This document shows positions 40,101-55,100 of a stretch of 64,000 bases of DNA, in pieces; positions within the stretch are counted from its first letter, which is position 1, and each line of letters starts with the position of its first letter. Source of the DNA: Pictodentalium vernedei (taxonomy: Eukaryota > Mollusca > Scaphopoda > Dentaliida > Dentaliidae); assembly GCA_031216915.1 (NCBI GenBank), contig CM062292.1:200591262-200655261 (forward strand), in the 5' to 3' direction. The notes below the pieces were generated by a model that was not told the origin of the DNA, did no database searches, and worked only from the letters and a program-made list of their open reading frames with translations. Made by a program: the position numbers and the translations under genes.

Positions 40101-43100
40101 GCGTCTAAGTTAAGTCTACTATACATAATGTCGTTCCCAACATTGAAATTGGAAAAGACATAAACGGTGAAAAAGAATATATGCAGTCTTTAATCACACC
40201 GTCTAGACGCATATGAACTCTCGGTATGCCCTGCTCTGCCAAAATAAACTATATGTATAAATGATAAAATGGCAGAAATGAGCAACGCGGACAAGAAACT
40301 AAACTATCATGCTTAGTAGCAGGCTTGAATATATATATATATATAGCGTCGAAAAATAAAACACATGTTGTAATGACAATATTGGACTGCGCCGGTAAGT
40401 CAGGGACAATGTCCCTGAACCGATCGAAAAATCCGAGTCCAATGACGCTATAAGTCTCTTATCCAAGATCGCAGCAATGAAGTCCGAAATAATAATCACT
40501 GGAAGATAATGCCAGAAGATATGAAAGGCATCTTCCGATACTACTAAAGGGAAAACTCGAAATCTTTCGAATCCCTTTCGCCATCCTGTCGGACCCTATA
40601 AAGCGTTCGGTTGTCCGTACCTGATGCAACCGCGGACCGCACCGACCCAGCGCCGTCGGATAATTCCTGATTCGACCGAGAAACTGTCAATTGCTGGGAT
40701 GCTGCGAAACAACTGTGCTAACTCGGATAGCACGTCCGTCACTGAGGCCTGAGGAGAAGCGGTCTTACGATGCATTGCCGCTGGAAGCTCCGTGATCGTT
40801 ACCCCGTGCATACTACCAATATGCGAGCGAACGGAGTGTATAGGCCTCGTGTCCCTTGGCTACCGGATGGCGCGACCTATTCGCCGTGGAATCACTGAAT
40901 GCCGAAACTGATCGGATACTCGAGATCACGTAGCCAATGTGCGGTCGTGTGCCCTGCTGTGAGGATGAGGAAGCATTAAAGACAGTCTCTCGGACTGTCA
41001 ATATAACGGAGCGTCCCGACCAACGGACATATGCTCCAAATGTAAAATATCTGAACCACAACATGCGGTCCCCTATGTTGTTGGGCGAGAGAGGGACCTC
41101 TCTCGCTCACAGCCCGGACGGACCTGGACAAGCCAGGAACCGGACTAACAGGCTTCCTCCGATCTGTCCTCAATCTGCCGTCACTGGGTGAATACTAAAG
41201 TAATTAAAGTGCTCGCATCACCCAAATCTCCTTCCTAGACCGCAACGGACGAACCCGGCAGCCGAACCATTCGATGAATGTACGCTACACCGGGTGAGCT
41301 AGCGAATGTCACTCCGTAGGCGATAGACATATTCCATGAGCACTTATTGCCGCTAACTCTTCATTAACTATGACGACAGAGGCACACTTTTGAAAGACAT
41401 AACTCTTCGAACAAGAAACCAGAAATGCTTGGTTAGCAAGCATAAAATAATAATATATATAGCGTCGTTCAATAATTCGAAAGTTTGTGTGACATTATTG
41501 GACTATGTCGGAACTGAGGGACGATGTCCCTGAACCGAACCAAAAATTTCTAAGTCCACCGACGCTATCAGTTTCTTATCCGGCATCGCAGCATTCTGGT
41601 CCGACGAAAGAAGCTGTAGAAGACCAAGTCAGATGACATACACAACAGCATATGTTGTTCCGAAAGGAAAAGCTCGAAATCCTCCGAATCCCTTTCGGTA
41701 TCCCGTCGGACCGGATGAAACTTTCGGACGTCCGTACCCGCTTCCGCGGAGCGTCCCGACCCAGCATCGTCGGATAAAATATATGCGACAGATTCAGTTG
41801 ATGCTGCAATAAACTGTGCTATTAAGGAAAGCACGTCCATTCCCGAGGCCTGTGCAGTAGCGGTCTTACGATGCATTGCCGCCAGAAGCTCCCTGTACGT
41901 TGACTCCCGCACACTTCCTATGCGAACGTCCGGAGTCTGCAGGCCTCGTGTCCCTGGCTACCGGATGGTGTGACCTGGTCGCCGAAGAATCCTTGATCGG
42001 CGAAGCTGGTAATATATCGGCGGTCACGCAGCCAAGGTGCGGTCGTGTGCGCTGACGAGAAGAGGAAGCCTTAGCAGTCTCAGCGGACTGCCTATACAAC
42101 GGAGCGTCCCGAGCGACGGACGTATGCTCCGCTTGCGACACATTTTGTACCACAACATCTGGGGCCAGATGTTGTTGAACGAGAGAGGGGCCTCTCTCGC
42201 TTGCCGTCCGGATGGACCGGAACGAGCTATGAACCGGACTAAAAGGATTCCTGCGTTCTCCCTCCGATCCGCCGTCACTGGGTGTGCATTAGGTTAATTT
42301 ATAGTGCTCGCATCACCCCAAAATTCCTTCTAGACCGCAACGGACGAACCCGGCTGCCGAACCATTCGGTGAATGGACGCTACACCAGGCGAGCTAGCGG
42401 ACGTCAAAGGCCGTCGAACCTACTAGGTTCCTCTTAGGCAATTGGCGTATTTACATGAGCACTTTTCCGCTAGCCCTTCATTAATTGTGACGACGGAGGC
42501 ACACTGTTGGAAGACATCACAGATACATCACCCTAATCTTGATCGTCTGAAATAGAAATTGATAAAGTAGAGTGACCCTGCGGGGAAAGGACCGGAGTGT
42601 CCAAATCCCCAATAACATACCGTGACATATGCTTCCCATATTGTCATCGAAATCATACGATACAGAACAGGAGTTAATGCGAGTACACTGACCACATATA
42701 GAATGATAATAAGTCAGAGGAAGACTTCCTCTTAAAACAATTGATCAATATCCTTTCAATGTGAAAAGAAAACAAGTCCTGGTACTCGCACTAACCCCTG
42801 GCAATCAAAATACATAATAATAATATGATCCATTAATATAGAAAAAATAATTGAAATCAAAATATTTTGAAAAAATATTTTTTCAGAACAGCCCAAGTTT
42901 CTGAAAAGTAACGTTGAGCCCCAATGGATCCCAAGCCTAAGTGTGGACAAAAATTTTAAAAATATTTTAAACAATTTATTCAACACTTACGAACAATAAT
43001 AATGTATCTAGTATGATTAAAATAGCATCAAGATATTATTTTTTAGAAATCCCCCCCTCACACAGAGGGCTGTTGTAAATGTAAACAATGAGTGTAAAAA

Positions 43101-46100
43101 CACTAAAATAAGACTCCAGGCACCCAGGCCCGAAATCAGTTACCAAAAATACACCATCTGATGCAAAACAGAGACTTCCAGGGAAGAAACTGCAGAACAT
43201 CAGATGGTAGATGCAGAACACAACGCCTAACCACCCGTAGGTGAAGACGTAAACATGGGGAAAGAACAGAATTCATTCTGTTATTCAGCTAAAACTCCCA
43301 AGAAAATTTAGTAATAATAATTACAAAAACTATGCCAAAAGCATGGGAGAATAGCAAGGGGGAACTTAAAGGACAGGGAGAGAGGAAAACACTAAAAAAA
43401 ACAGTGTAACTAAATAATCAGAATGACAACAAAATGGCTGCTGCCTTGAAAATAGGTAACTTAACATAATTTCATTAAAAAATTTTAAGTTACAGCCCTG
43501 ATAATATTCTGTCACACATTCTTTTCCTCTCCTCCTTCTCTATCCTCCTTAGAATCACCATTTCACTAATATTTATGTGTCTGGCATCATTTAAACTGAG
43601 ATTTATAAGCACAAAGATCAGTCAGATGTTAACTGATGAAGGGCCAAACTTAGAATGATTAATGGCGCCAATTTTGGAACGTCCTTGACACTGCGCATGC
43701 GCAGTAGGGGCGAAGTGTGGAGGGCCTTTCAGGACATGTTTTCTTTAGTTTTAGATGCAAATTTTGGGGATTGGGGGGGCAAAATTTGTGTTTGGCCCTA
43801 TATTTTAAGAGTTAGCACCAGCTATGTCTGGGTCATTGGTACAGTATAAAAATATAGTTATTCAAGATATTTTTTGCAAGTGTCATCTTCCATTTGGTTT
43901 GGGTAAAACGTTAATATCAGCTTGGAAGAAACAATGGAGAAAACCATGATTTTATTTAATTTCAGAAAAGCGGATTGATATCAAAATCTGCATGAGTTTG
44001 CCACTCGCTGTTGAAAAGAACATATGGCATGTTCAAAATGGTCCTGATCAGTTTGTATTTTAAAGGATACATCCCAAGTCTGCAAGAATTTTAATAGCGT
44101 CTAATGCCTGAATGGTTCCAATTAGACCAGGAACTGAAAATGAAAAATAATAATAATGAATTTTTGTTTGACCTCAAAGTACATATGGGGGAATTTCTCT
44201 CAAAATTTAACAAGATATAACCCCCGTTTAAAACAATAGGATCTGTCAGAGTTTCAATTACAGCATGGAATAGCAGGACTCTATGACTGGAGAAAATGGT
44301 TTTGTTTTTCATGCAATCCCTAATTGAAATTGAAATACTTCATTGAACATTTTTATTGGCTTGCAGAGTCTTACAAAATTAGTATGTAATAAGACTTTAA
44401 AATTTAACCTTTTTTTAATTGATGAATATTTATTTTCACATGTTTTCAAGAAAGCAAGATTAAAGTACAGAGCCCATTTACTATTATATTTGCTTTGTAA
44501 GCACTCAGTTTGCTCTGATCTGGACAAAATATTTTTTTTGGAAAAGGTGCATAAAGAAAACTCAAGACTAATGTATTCGATATTTATTAACTGGTAAGAC
44601 ACTGGAAGTCCAATTGTGGGATTTTTGTCTGAAATGCGAGTACTGCAACTTGAAAGCTTCAAATTCTGTGGATGTGCGTCACATTATCTGTGAACTGTTC
44701 AGTCTGTATTTGTCTTGTTACAATTTATGGAAGAATGTCTATAGGCACTCTCAAATAAATTTGAACAAGGCAAATAACAAATGAACAAATTTTTCTGACT
44801 AAAAATAATGAATTTTACCAGTTATAAAACCAAAAAGAAATAAAAATAAAAGCATCAATCCTTCATTCAACTGTAAAATTAATTGCTTGAGAGCCAATTA
44901 TATTTTTTTATTTGGCCTAAAAAGTGTGTTTATTACATGGCTAGTGCAAACAGCCTTTAAACACTGTAGCTTGTGTATGTAGGTTCTGTGATACAGGCAA
45001 ACACATAATCGTCACCCTTATTCTTTTGAGGTGAACAAGCTGAATATTCACCAACTTTATACAGGACTATGATTCCTTGCATTTTAAAGTTCATTGTCTC
45101 AGTGTTAAAACAACCTTCCGGGTTCTAGGGGAATATACTGAAGTCTTCAAAAAGGCTGTTTAGTCGACTAAACTTGTTTTGAATTTAAAGTATGTCTTTT
45201 CTCATGGAAAATATTTGGTTACCAGTTGTGCATATGTTTTTTTATTATCAGAAACCAAAGCTTAATCCTCTTAACACTGATTCTCAAAATGCCAAAATTT
45301 CAAGCATCAAATTTTTACCATAATGCAATTAGGAATTTATCCAATTCAATCTTGTTTGATAGAGATAGCTCAGTCAAACAAGATTGTATTGGTTAAATTC
45401 CTAGTTGTTTTATGAGAAAGTGTTTGATGTTAATTTTTTTATTGTTTGACCTTAATGTGTAGAGGGTAACTAAATATTTTCATTTTTACTTCAACCAAGA
45501 TGCACTGTCACAGTGCCGAAGCTGCGATGATTCGTGCAATGCCAATGATGTTTTAAAACTCATTGGTGGCAAAAAAACTCATTGGTGACAAAAAAACTCA
45601 TTGGTGACAAGTCCATAAATGTGACAGAAATAATCCGAATGACATGCACTATTGAGAGTATATAGACATCATGAAGATACACTTGCATACCAAGTATGGC
45701 GTTCTTCCATCAAATATGGCATTCTTCCATCAAGTATTTTAGGAGTTATGGTGTTTTTTAAACTCGTTGGTGACAGCCCGACCGACAGACAGACCGACAT
45801 GGCCACATATAGAGCTGCTCGCCGCAGCTAAAAACATAGCTTATGATTCCCTCATTTCAAGGAGGGTTGATAAGCTATGTTTTGGAAAAAAAATAGAAAG
45901 TAACATTTTTGAAGGCTGATTATCATACATGTATAGTGCTGATGGGGTGTGGCCTTCATTTAGGAAGGGCTTAAGAAATATTCATTAGTAGGATAAAAAA
46001 TATGACTGAACACTTGTTCGGAAAGTTACTATTTTAGTGCTTTGATTAATACTGTAAAATATAGATAAAAATAACAAGTAATTATCTACCTACTCCCAGG

Positions 46101-49100
46101 ACTCCACCATCACTGCAGTTTGTGACAGTCTCTGGTGGAGGTGGTTTTGGATATAGACATCTGTAGCATGGACCATTCTGATAGTTGTAAACTGTCAGCT
46201 GTAATGAAACAAATGTTTATCTATAGTAATCCAGGCAAACAAAATACAGGTCTTTTGAGAATTAAAAAGCAATTTGTTCAGTCAAAAGCGATATTGATCA
46301 ATAGTAAATATGTGAAATAAATATGTGAAATGCCTATTTTCTGGCATAAAATGCTGAAAAGGTATGTGTTGTATCTTTTGGAACCCAAGTGCTAAGATTT
46401 TAATCAAACAAGATCTCATGTAATGAATTGTTGCTTCTAATACCTTTTATATTAAGAAATTAAAGTGTCAATGACACTGCAGCTTAACTTGACTGTGTGT
46501 CATGCTTTTTTATGTAATCTTATTTGTTTTACAAGGATTGCCGAACAAGTTATGCAACTTATATTAATGCCTCTCCTTGGCCCAATGGTGCAGGTGTGTG
46601 GGATGACCTTCATAGAGTGACAACTTTTTGGCCTCATTCTTCTCAAATACTACAAGGGAATCTTTAGCCTGCACAGAGTGTGTCTCTCTCTGCACAGAAG
46701 ACAGCGCCATTTTACATCCCCACCTGATAGGATGGTATGCTGTGACAGCATCAACCCCACTATTGATGCTGACCCAGAGTGCTTGGACACCTCGAGAACT
46801 TTCCCAGACCGGGGATCAATCCAGGGACTCTATGTAATGTTTGATAAAATGGATAATGTTCATTGTTTAAGAAAGGATTATCAAAGAAAACAAGAATTTT
46901 GATAACTGAGAATATGTTAAGTTCTGTACCCTACTACTTGCTATGTTTTCAACAAGAATAATTTGAGGTGCAGACTGTACTAAAAAACTGAGGCCTAGGT
47001 TGATGTGGTCCTCACAGATAATGTATGTCAACCAAAGTTACCAAGTAACATTAAAATCATTCCAAAATGAGTCAACCAACCAAGCTACAAAGAAATCCCT
47101 TAAAAAATAGGACTTGTAGACTTTGCTAAAGGAATCCAAGTCACAACCAAAATAGGACAGTCTCATTTAGATATCCTACTGAGTCATCCCACCAAGTTAC
47201 AATGAAATCCCTTTATCAAAACAACCTGTGGACAGTGCCAAAAGAATCTAGGTCACATGCCCAAGCAGCGATAATGGCTGACTAATCGTGACCAAAATCG
47301 AACAGTCTCATCTGGACATCATACTGAGTTATCCTACCTACCCAGTTACAATGAAATTGCTTCATAAATATGAACTGTAGACTGTGCTAAAATTTTTCCA
47401 AACACCCCCAAAATCGTTTTTTCAGTTGGGACATGTTCATCTGAACTGGAGTCTTATATATAGATATTAAATCGCTCTTGCTATTAATTGTACTTTCTTG
47501 CGAGACTAGATTTTACACTTGAGCTTATGCCACACAAATAGTAGGTCATACAGCATGGCTAGTTAGGAGTATGGTACCTGTTAATTAAATAAGAAATTGA
47601 AAAACCTGTGAACCACAACTACAGATATTTAATTTAAGTTTTTTTAAACTATAATCCAGACAAACTAATATCCAACTACATCAACGAAAGACATGCCTTG
47701 ATGAAATAGTTGGAATATCTTAACAGTCATGACAAGAGCCATCACTGCCGAGGACAAATAAGATTTATAACCCCCCCCCCCCCCCACACACAACAAAATG
47801 AAAGTGTCAATGACACTGTAGCTCAAACTGTGTGTTGTATATGATGAAAAGGATAATGTTTAATGTTTATGAAAGGATTATGAAATAAGACAAGAATTGT
47901 GATAATTGGGAATATGTTCATTTCTGTTCCCTGTATGCTATGTTTTTAAAAAAAACAAGCGGCTCTACAGAACCTGTAATCCCTCACCTGGAAATACATA
48001 TAAAAATGTGATTTAACATAGGCTTTCCATGGTAACTATGAGCTGCAATTGTGGCCATGTTTGCAACATTACATCAAAATTACATGAGGATCATTGGTAG
48101 AAGGTGTCCCAGTCTTCAATCACGTGAAGTTTCAAAACATTTGAATCCATCAAACAGAAGCACAGAATGTCTCTGGTGGCCATATTTTCCAGCCAATGGG
48201 AACAAAAAGAGGATCGTTTGTAGAGGGCCTCATATAGACCATTCTTGCCAAGTTTTGGTTCACGTCAGCTCAATAGTTCCAGAGAGAAGATGAAAATGTG
48301 ATTTCCTATAAGTTTTTTCTATAGTAACTATAAATTGCAATTGTGGCCATTCTTTGCAAAACGATCAACATTAAAATGAGGAATGTTGGTGGAGTGTGTC
48401 CCAATTATCAACCATGCAAAGTTTCAAAACATTTGGCCCTGTGGTTTCAGAGAAGAGTTTTCAAAAATGACAATCAGAATCAAAGAATGCTTCTGGCGGC
48501 CACGTTTATTCACCCAACAGGAATAAAATGAGTAACAGTTGTAGAGAACCTCTCATAGACAATGCCTGCCAAGTCTGTCTGGTTCACATTGGCTCAGTAC
48601 TTTCAGTGAAGATGATGAAAATGTGATTTCCTATAGGGTTTCTATAGTAACTATAAGCCACAATTGCAGCCATAATTGCAATCCGATGAAGATTAAAATA
48701 ACGATCATTGGAAGAGGGGGTTACAGTCATCAGTCACATTAAGTTTATTCAAACCATTTGGCTTTGTAGTTTCAAAGAAGATTTTCTTGAAAATGCACAC
48801 ATTTATGAATTCTGTTTCAACAAAAAAATCAGTAAAAAAGGGTTAAAATATTTTGAAAATTACAATTTTTTCAGACAGTATTCTCTTTCAAAATAGCTTT
48901 TGGACAGGTAAAGAAAGGGTTACAGAAATCTTAAAAGATATACAATAATTACTGTCATCTCAGCTGACATGATTGCAAGATAATAAAGAGAATTTACAAT
49001 GTAACCTAGATTTTTCTAAATTTGTCAACATGTGTCAAATATAATTAAATTACAGTTGAAGATACCAACCTATAGTTGCACTTGTTTTACAATACAAGTC

Positions 49101-52100
49101 ACAATAAGTTGTGTAGGATAATCCTATAAACTATGTATCTTTTCTCTTCCTACACTGATAAGACCAGAAGCTGACAGCATTTTCTGGAAAGCTCTCACTG
49201 ATAGCTTTTCCAGAACAAGAATTGTGATAATTGGGAATATGTTCATTTCTGTTCCCTGTATGCTATGTTTTTGATAAAAATAATATGAGGTGTACACTGT
49301 ACTAAAGAGCTGAGGGGGTGGGTTAATATGACCTCACAGTTAATGAATGTGGTCCCGACAGTTATCGCATATTAATGAAAGTTACTAAGTGAAATTATTC
49401 CAAAATGAGTCATCCTATCAAGTTACACTGCTGGGGCAGCCATCATGGTTGAATGATTGCAACCAAAAGGGGACATTCTCATCTGGGCATCATCTGGAGT
49501 GATCCTACGAAGTTACAATGAATTCCCTTCATAAATATGACCTGTAGACTATGCTCAAGATATTCAGGCTTCGGGCACCTGTAGCCATTACAGTTGACCA
49601 ATCACGACCAAAAGGGGATGTCATCATCTAGGCATTATATGGAGTCAACCTAATAAGTTACAATGAAATCCTTCCATAAATACAACCTATAGACTATGCT
49701 AAAGGTTTTTGGGCTTGGGCAGCCAAAAAGGCTGAATGATCGCGACCAAAAGGGGATGTTCTCATCTAGACATTATTTGGAGTCATCCTACCAAGCTACA
49801 ATGAAATCCCTTCATAATTATGACCTGTAGACTGTTCTAAAGGTTTTCGGGCTTCGAGCCCTGCAGCCGTCACAGTTGCCCAATCATGTCCAAAAGGAGA
49901 CGTTCTCATCTAGACATTATATGAAGTCAACCTACCAAGTTACAATGAAATCCCTTCATAAATATGACCTGTAGACTGTGCTAAAGGTTTTCGGGCTTTG
50001 GGCTCAGGCAGCAATCATGGCTGAATGATCGCAACCAAAGGGGACAATCCATCTGGGCATCATCTGGAGTGATCCTACGAAGTTACAATGAAATCCCTTC
50101 ATAAATATGACCTGTAGACTGTGCTCAAGGTTTTCGGGCTTTGGGCACCTGTAGCCATCACAGATGACCAATCATGACCAAAAGAGGATGTCATCATCTA
50201 GGCATTATATGAAGTCAATCTAACAGGTTACAATGAAATCCTTCCATAAATATGACCTTTTGCCTATGCTAAAGGTTTTTGGACTCAGGCACCCATCAAG
50301 GCTGAATGATCGCGATCAAAATGGGACGTTCTCATCTAGACATTATTTGGAATCATCCTACCAAGTTACAATGAAATCCCTTCATAAAGATGACTTGTAG
50401 ACTGTGCTAAAGGTTTTCGGGCTTCGGGCCCCTGTAGCCGTCACAGTTGCCCAATCATGTCCAAAAAGGGACTTTCCCATCTTGACATTATATGAAGTCA
50501 ACCCACCAAGTTACAATGAAATTCCTCAATAAATATGACCTGTAGACTGTGCTAAATGTTTTTGGGTTTTGGGCTCAGGCAGTTGACACGGTTGGCAGAT
50601 CATGCCCAAATGGGGAAATTCTCATCTAGACATCATAAGGAGTCATCCTACCAAGTCACTATGAAATCCCTTCATATTAAACATGACCTGCAGATGGTAC
50701 TAAAAGTTTTTGGGTTTCGGGCTTGGGCAGCCATTACGGTTGACAGATCAGGCCCAAAAGTGGACGTTCTCATCTAGGCATTATACAGAGGCATCCTACC
50801 AAGTTACAATGAAATCCCTTCATAAAAAAGACCTGTAGACTGTGCTAATGGTTTTCGGGTTTTGGGCTTGGGCAGCCATACCAGTTGACCGATCGCAACC
50901 AAAAGAACTGCAGGGTGTAGCCCTTGCTAAAGGAAAATGTGAACAGACTCACAGACTAATAGACTTCTACATGCGTGATGGCAATAACTTATCTTGACTT
51001 TGTCAAGTTAAGCTAAAAATGCTGCTGCAAAATTTTGTTACAAAATATTATGTTTATGAAGCAAATCATGCTAAACTGCAGATCTCATTGTTGATAGCAT
51101 GGTATCTTTGAATATTCGTATTACAACTGACCTTTGAAAAATAATTTAACACTCTGGCAGTGAAGAGGAACACACAGAGTGTGTACTGCACAGGAGGAAA
51201 AATGACAACTTTGCTTCCTAATGTTGCTTCCAATACAGTGGAACTGTTAACTGCACTTTGCCAATTGCCTGGAATATTTAATTAACCATAATTTGGTAAT
51301 AATGTTTCATTTCGGTGACAAACTGGGTATTTATTCTATTATATCTTGTTTAATCCTTCACCTAACACAAAAGGAAAATGTACTTGCAAACAAAATTCTT
51401 GAATATCTAATTTTTTATGTCCACAATATAGCTTATGACTTCTCATTGGAACGAGCTCATCAAGCCTGTTTCAATGAGGGGTGATAAGCTATATTTTTGC
51501 GACAAAAAATCAAAACTGAATGGTAATTTTTTTTAATAATGCTGGCCAGTTTTGGTCGTTACGTAACTTTGGGTAAAACGGTAACAGAGCTCAAATAAGA
51601 TGATAAATGATTATAGTTTTTTAACTATAATCCAGACAAACTAATATCCAACTACATCAACAAAAGACATGCCTTGATGAAATAGTTGGAATACCTTAAC
51701 AGTCATGACAAGAGCCATCATTGCCGAGGACAAATAAGGTTTATAACCCCCACAACAAAAAAATAAAAATAAAATAAATCAAAAATTACCGATGGTGCAC
51801 AGAGATGATGTGGGATTGAAATCCCTTGCAACCCAAATAACTTTATTTGCTTTATAACTTTATTGTTTATGAATCCACGAGTCGGGGAGGGGGGGGGGGG
51901 ATTGGGGAGCCAATAATCTTATTTGGTTTGAGTGTATATGCACTGGTAGTAGGGTAGTGAGTCAAATAAGATATACTGGTAACAGAATAAATGCTTATAT
52001 TGGAAGTATTGAAGCCAAATAGGTCTGTGATGTTTGCAGATTTGATAGTTGTGATTAAACCCTGTCAAAAAGCATAATATTTTTAATCTTTCGATTAACA

Positions 52101-55100
52101 GGAATTTACTCTCTACTCCATATGCCATTAATAAGAAAAAGTTGAATTGAAAGAATGGTAACTAGTTTGGTATTGAAAATTATATGCAATGAAGAGGGTT
52201 ATTCCATTAGGCAATATCCTATTAAGTTGGACCCACTGTACAATGAAAATTAAGATTATCAGTTTGTACAATTAACACTGGGAAAAGCAATTTGGCAAGT
52301 TGAAGATCAGTAAAAAAAAAAAAATGCAAAGAAATTAAAATTTACTCGATGGAAATTTTATCATATTTTTACATACCTGTCCTTCAAACCTCAAAGCACT
52401 TCCTGAGACAAGAGGTTTACCAGTTAAAACGCATGCATCATTTAGAAGGTATCTTGTTGCCACATTGTCAGTACAATCCAATACTACATCATATCTTGAA
52501 TGTGTTAAAGATTTACTTGAACGTAATTTCATTTGAATACTGAGTAAAGACAAGAAAAAATTTCAAAATTGCATACCTGAATCATTACCTTACATCTGTG
52601 ACATCTGACCAATAACTTTTCTTAATCCCGTGCACTCTGATGTCAAAATCATGAAATTTTAGGCAGCACATTTTTCTCATAACGCAATAAGGAATTTAAC
52701 CAATCTAATCTTCTTTGACAGAGCTCATTTTGAGCTCTGTCAAATAAGATAAAATTGGTTAAGTTCCTCGCTGTATTAATGAGAAAAATCTGCCACTTCA
52801 GATTTTAATATCTTGAATTCACTGGGTAGAGGATGAAGAAAATTTAATGGAGTGTGTGAGGCCTAAAAAGTTAAATATCTGTTTCTCACGCCCTCCCACA
52901 TTGGACCTTTTGGCTGCAGCATGTTCTCTTTTTATAACCAATGCAAACTTAAAAAAAAATAAAAAATTGAATGATTTGTCTAATATTTTACCAAAGTAAA
53001 GATAAATTTGTCCCTTGAGTGCAACAAGGCTTTGCAATGCTTTATGCAAAGCCTTCTTGCACGCAAGGAGCAAAATACACCACCATCCATGCTATTCTGT
53101 AGATTATGAGGCCTAAAACATAAAACAAACCAAAAACATGAATGTTTAGTCGCAAAAGAAATAATTACAAAAATAAAAAATAAAATTAAAAACTGCCCGC
53201 TCACATGCAGTTTTACAAAAAATGGCCTGAGAAACAGAAGATCTACTTTGCAGAGCCTAAACTGCTTTTCTTATTGAACTAAACTAACATGATGTACCAA
53301 TGAAATCAAAAATGTCACCATGCCAGTCATTTTGGATAAGAGACCAGGTCCATCTCATCAAGTTAAAAAGCCAAACCTGTGAAACTGGATCAGAAAAAAA
53401 TTGCTATAGGGTGTGTCAAAGAAATTGTGGACATTTGCTGTATGCACAGACAGTGGAGGTAATCCCAGAACAATAACTCAACCTGACTTGGTCTTTCAAT
53501 TTAGAATTAGTCATATATTGAGCAATGCTGTTGCAAACACCATTGTCAATTAGCTTGACCACACCTTTTGTTTGCCATCATAAACAGCCACATTGAGTTT
53601 TTAACTTTTTCCAAATAACTCATTCTGACAAACTGATCTTTCAAGCAAAGGTCTGCAGGACTTATATTTCGACAAGAATCCAAGAATCGATTCATGTAAA
53701 GATTCTTATAACAAAACCAATGAGAATCCATGTAGATTCTTGTTGGTGCGCACCTCTGCTAGGATTATCGTAAAAAGAATTGAGTCAATTTAACCCTTTA
53801 CCTGACATAGTGGCAGTAAATGAACCAAGGCTAACATGACATGAAATATCCTGACACTTTGTCAATAAAATTGTACAATGAGCTGGTTCCAATGGCATCC
53901 ATATTTGTAAGGTTTTATTGGTAAATATTGTTTATTTTTTAAACAATTATCAAATTCAGTTTATGTTTTAAAAATTAAGAAGCTGTTTTGGGTGAATGGT
54001 TATCAGTATACAACAGGGGTTCAACCATGGTGGCCTCTTGGGATCCTGGGACTCTCATAGCAGGCATGGATTTTCATAATTATTTTCACAAGAATCCAAA
54101 TGGATTTTCCCAAATTTAGATGAAATATAAGCCCTCGTTTGACTTTAAAGCACTTCAAAAGATCTGAAATTTCAGATTTAAAATTCAAGTACTTTTAGGC
54201 ATTTTATAGGAACCATACTAAGCCTTACCACTCTCGATTTTTTAAAGAAAGAGAAATGCGAAGTGATATGTTTATCCTTAAAAGACTGGTACAGGAAACA
54301 AACAAGGGCTACATCTCCCATCCCATAGGCATGTTCGAAGTAGCCTTAAAGATACTGTGGGACAGAAAAATTTTCTAAGTCAAAAGAGTGAGAAACAGAA
54401 AAATCCAAGTCCAAAAAAAGTGGAAAATGGCAAAGGGTCATAATTCTGAGAAAAATTATTGGACGTAACATTTTTCTTGTGCTTATTCATTCCCCCATGT
54501 GGGCCCATCAGCATACCAAAGGAAGACCAATCTGATGAATGGCTTTGAAATTACAATGCAAAACGTTTGTATGGACAGATGGGAGGACAGACAGATGGAC
54601 AGACTGACAGATGTATGGATGGATAGACAGAGGGCTTCACTAGATACCCCCTGATCCTCCTTCGGAGGTTGGGGGCATATGATATTGCAGTAAATTTTCC
54701 GACTTCCTCTTATTACCACAATAATGTGCTGTGATGTGAAACAAGAGGCCCCAAGGAGCCTTAATCGCTCACCGGCCAAAGTGGTTAAAGGAGTATTTGG
54801 AGTCACATTCAGTTAGACATGGTTCATTAACACTACAAAGGAATGAAGTCATGAGAGACAAATTTTATGGAACTAGGGACATGGCTTAAACAAACTTGAA
54901 TCCTACCCCCCTAAGGATGCCGCATACCAAATATCAAAAGCATTCATCTGCTGGATCTGAAGAAGAAGATTTTTAAAGAAAATTCCTCATTTTGAACTAA
55001 GTTATCATTCGGGCTCCCACAGTGAGCCCAAATAGGAACCTAGGGACTTGGCTTTAACAAACTTGAATCTCACCCACCCAAGGATGCTACACACCACATA

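Larger units (their letters stand above)
36957..43853. mobile_element. DIRS-like retrotransposon with inverted terminal repeats
   Basis: About 190 bp at 36990-37179 recur almost without change, inverted, at 43652-43841 (ACCAATGACCCAGACATAGC at the outer side, ATTGGCGCCATTAATCATTC at the inner side). Between them, on the minus strand, are remains of reverse transcriptase, RNase H and tyrosine recombinase in DIRS order. The whole insertion splits a B-family MITE (36771-43910). GTTA stands on both sides (36953-36956 region and 43858). An extra inverted copy of the terminal 20-55 bp lies at 37250-37345, making the left end complex. Confidence 0.75.
36771..43910. mobile_element. Family B MITE, copy 9, split by the DIRS-like element
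   Basis: CCCTTTACCCAACATTATGG at 36771 to TTTGGTTTGGGTAAAACG at 43910, then TTAA. The DIRS-like element is inserted in the right arm. Confidence 0.75.

Noticed and set aside
52495..52539. Longer MOCS3 exon starting at the AG at 52540
   Set aside because: The added codons do not match the family and duplicate the end of exon 57649-57723; the A-TAT-GAT start restores ..EQ-YDVV exactly.
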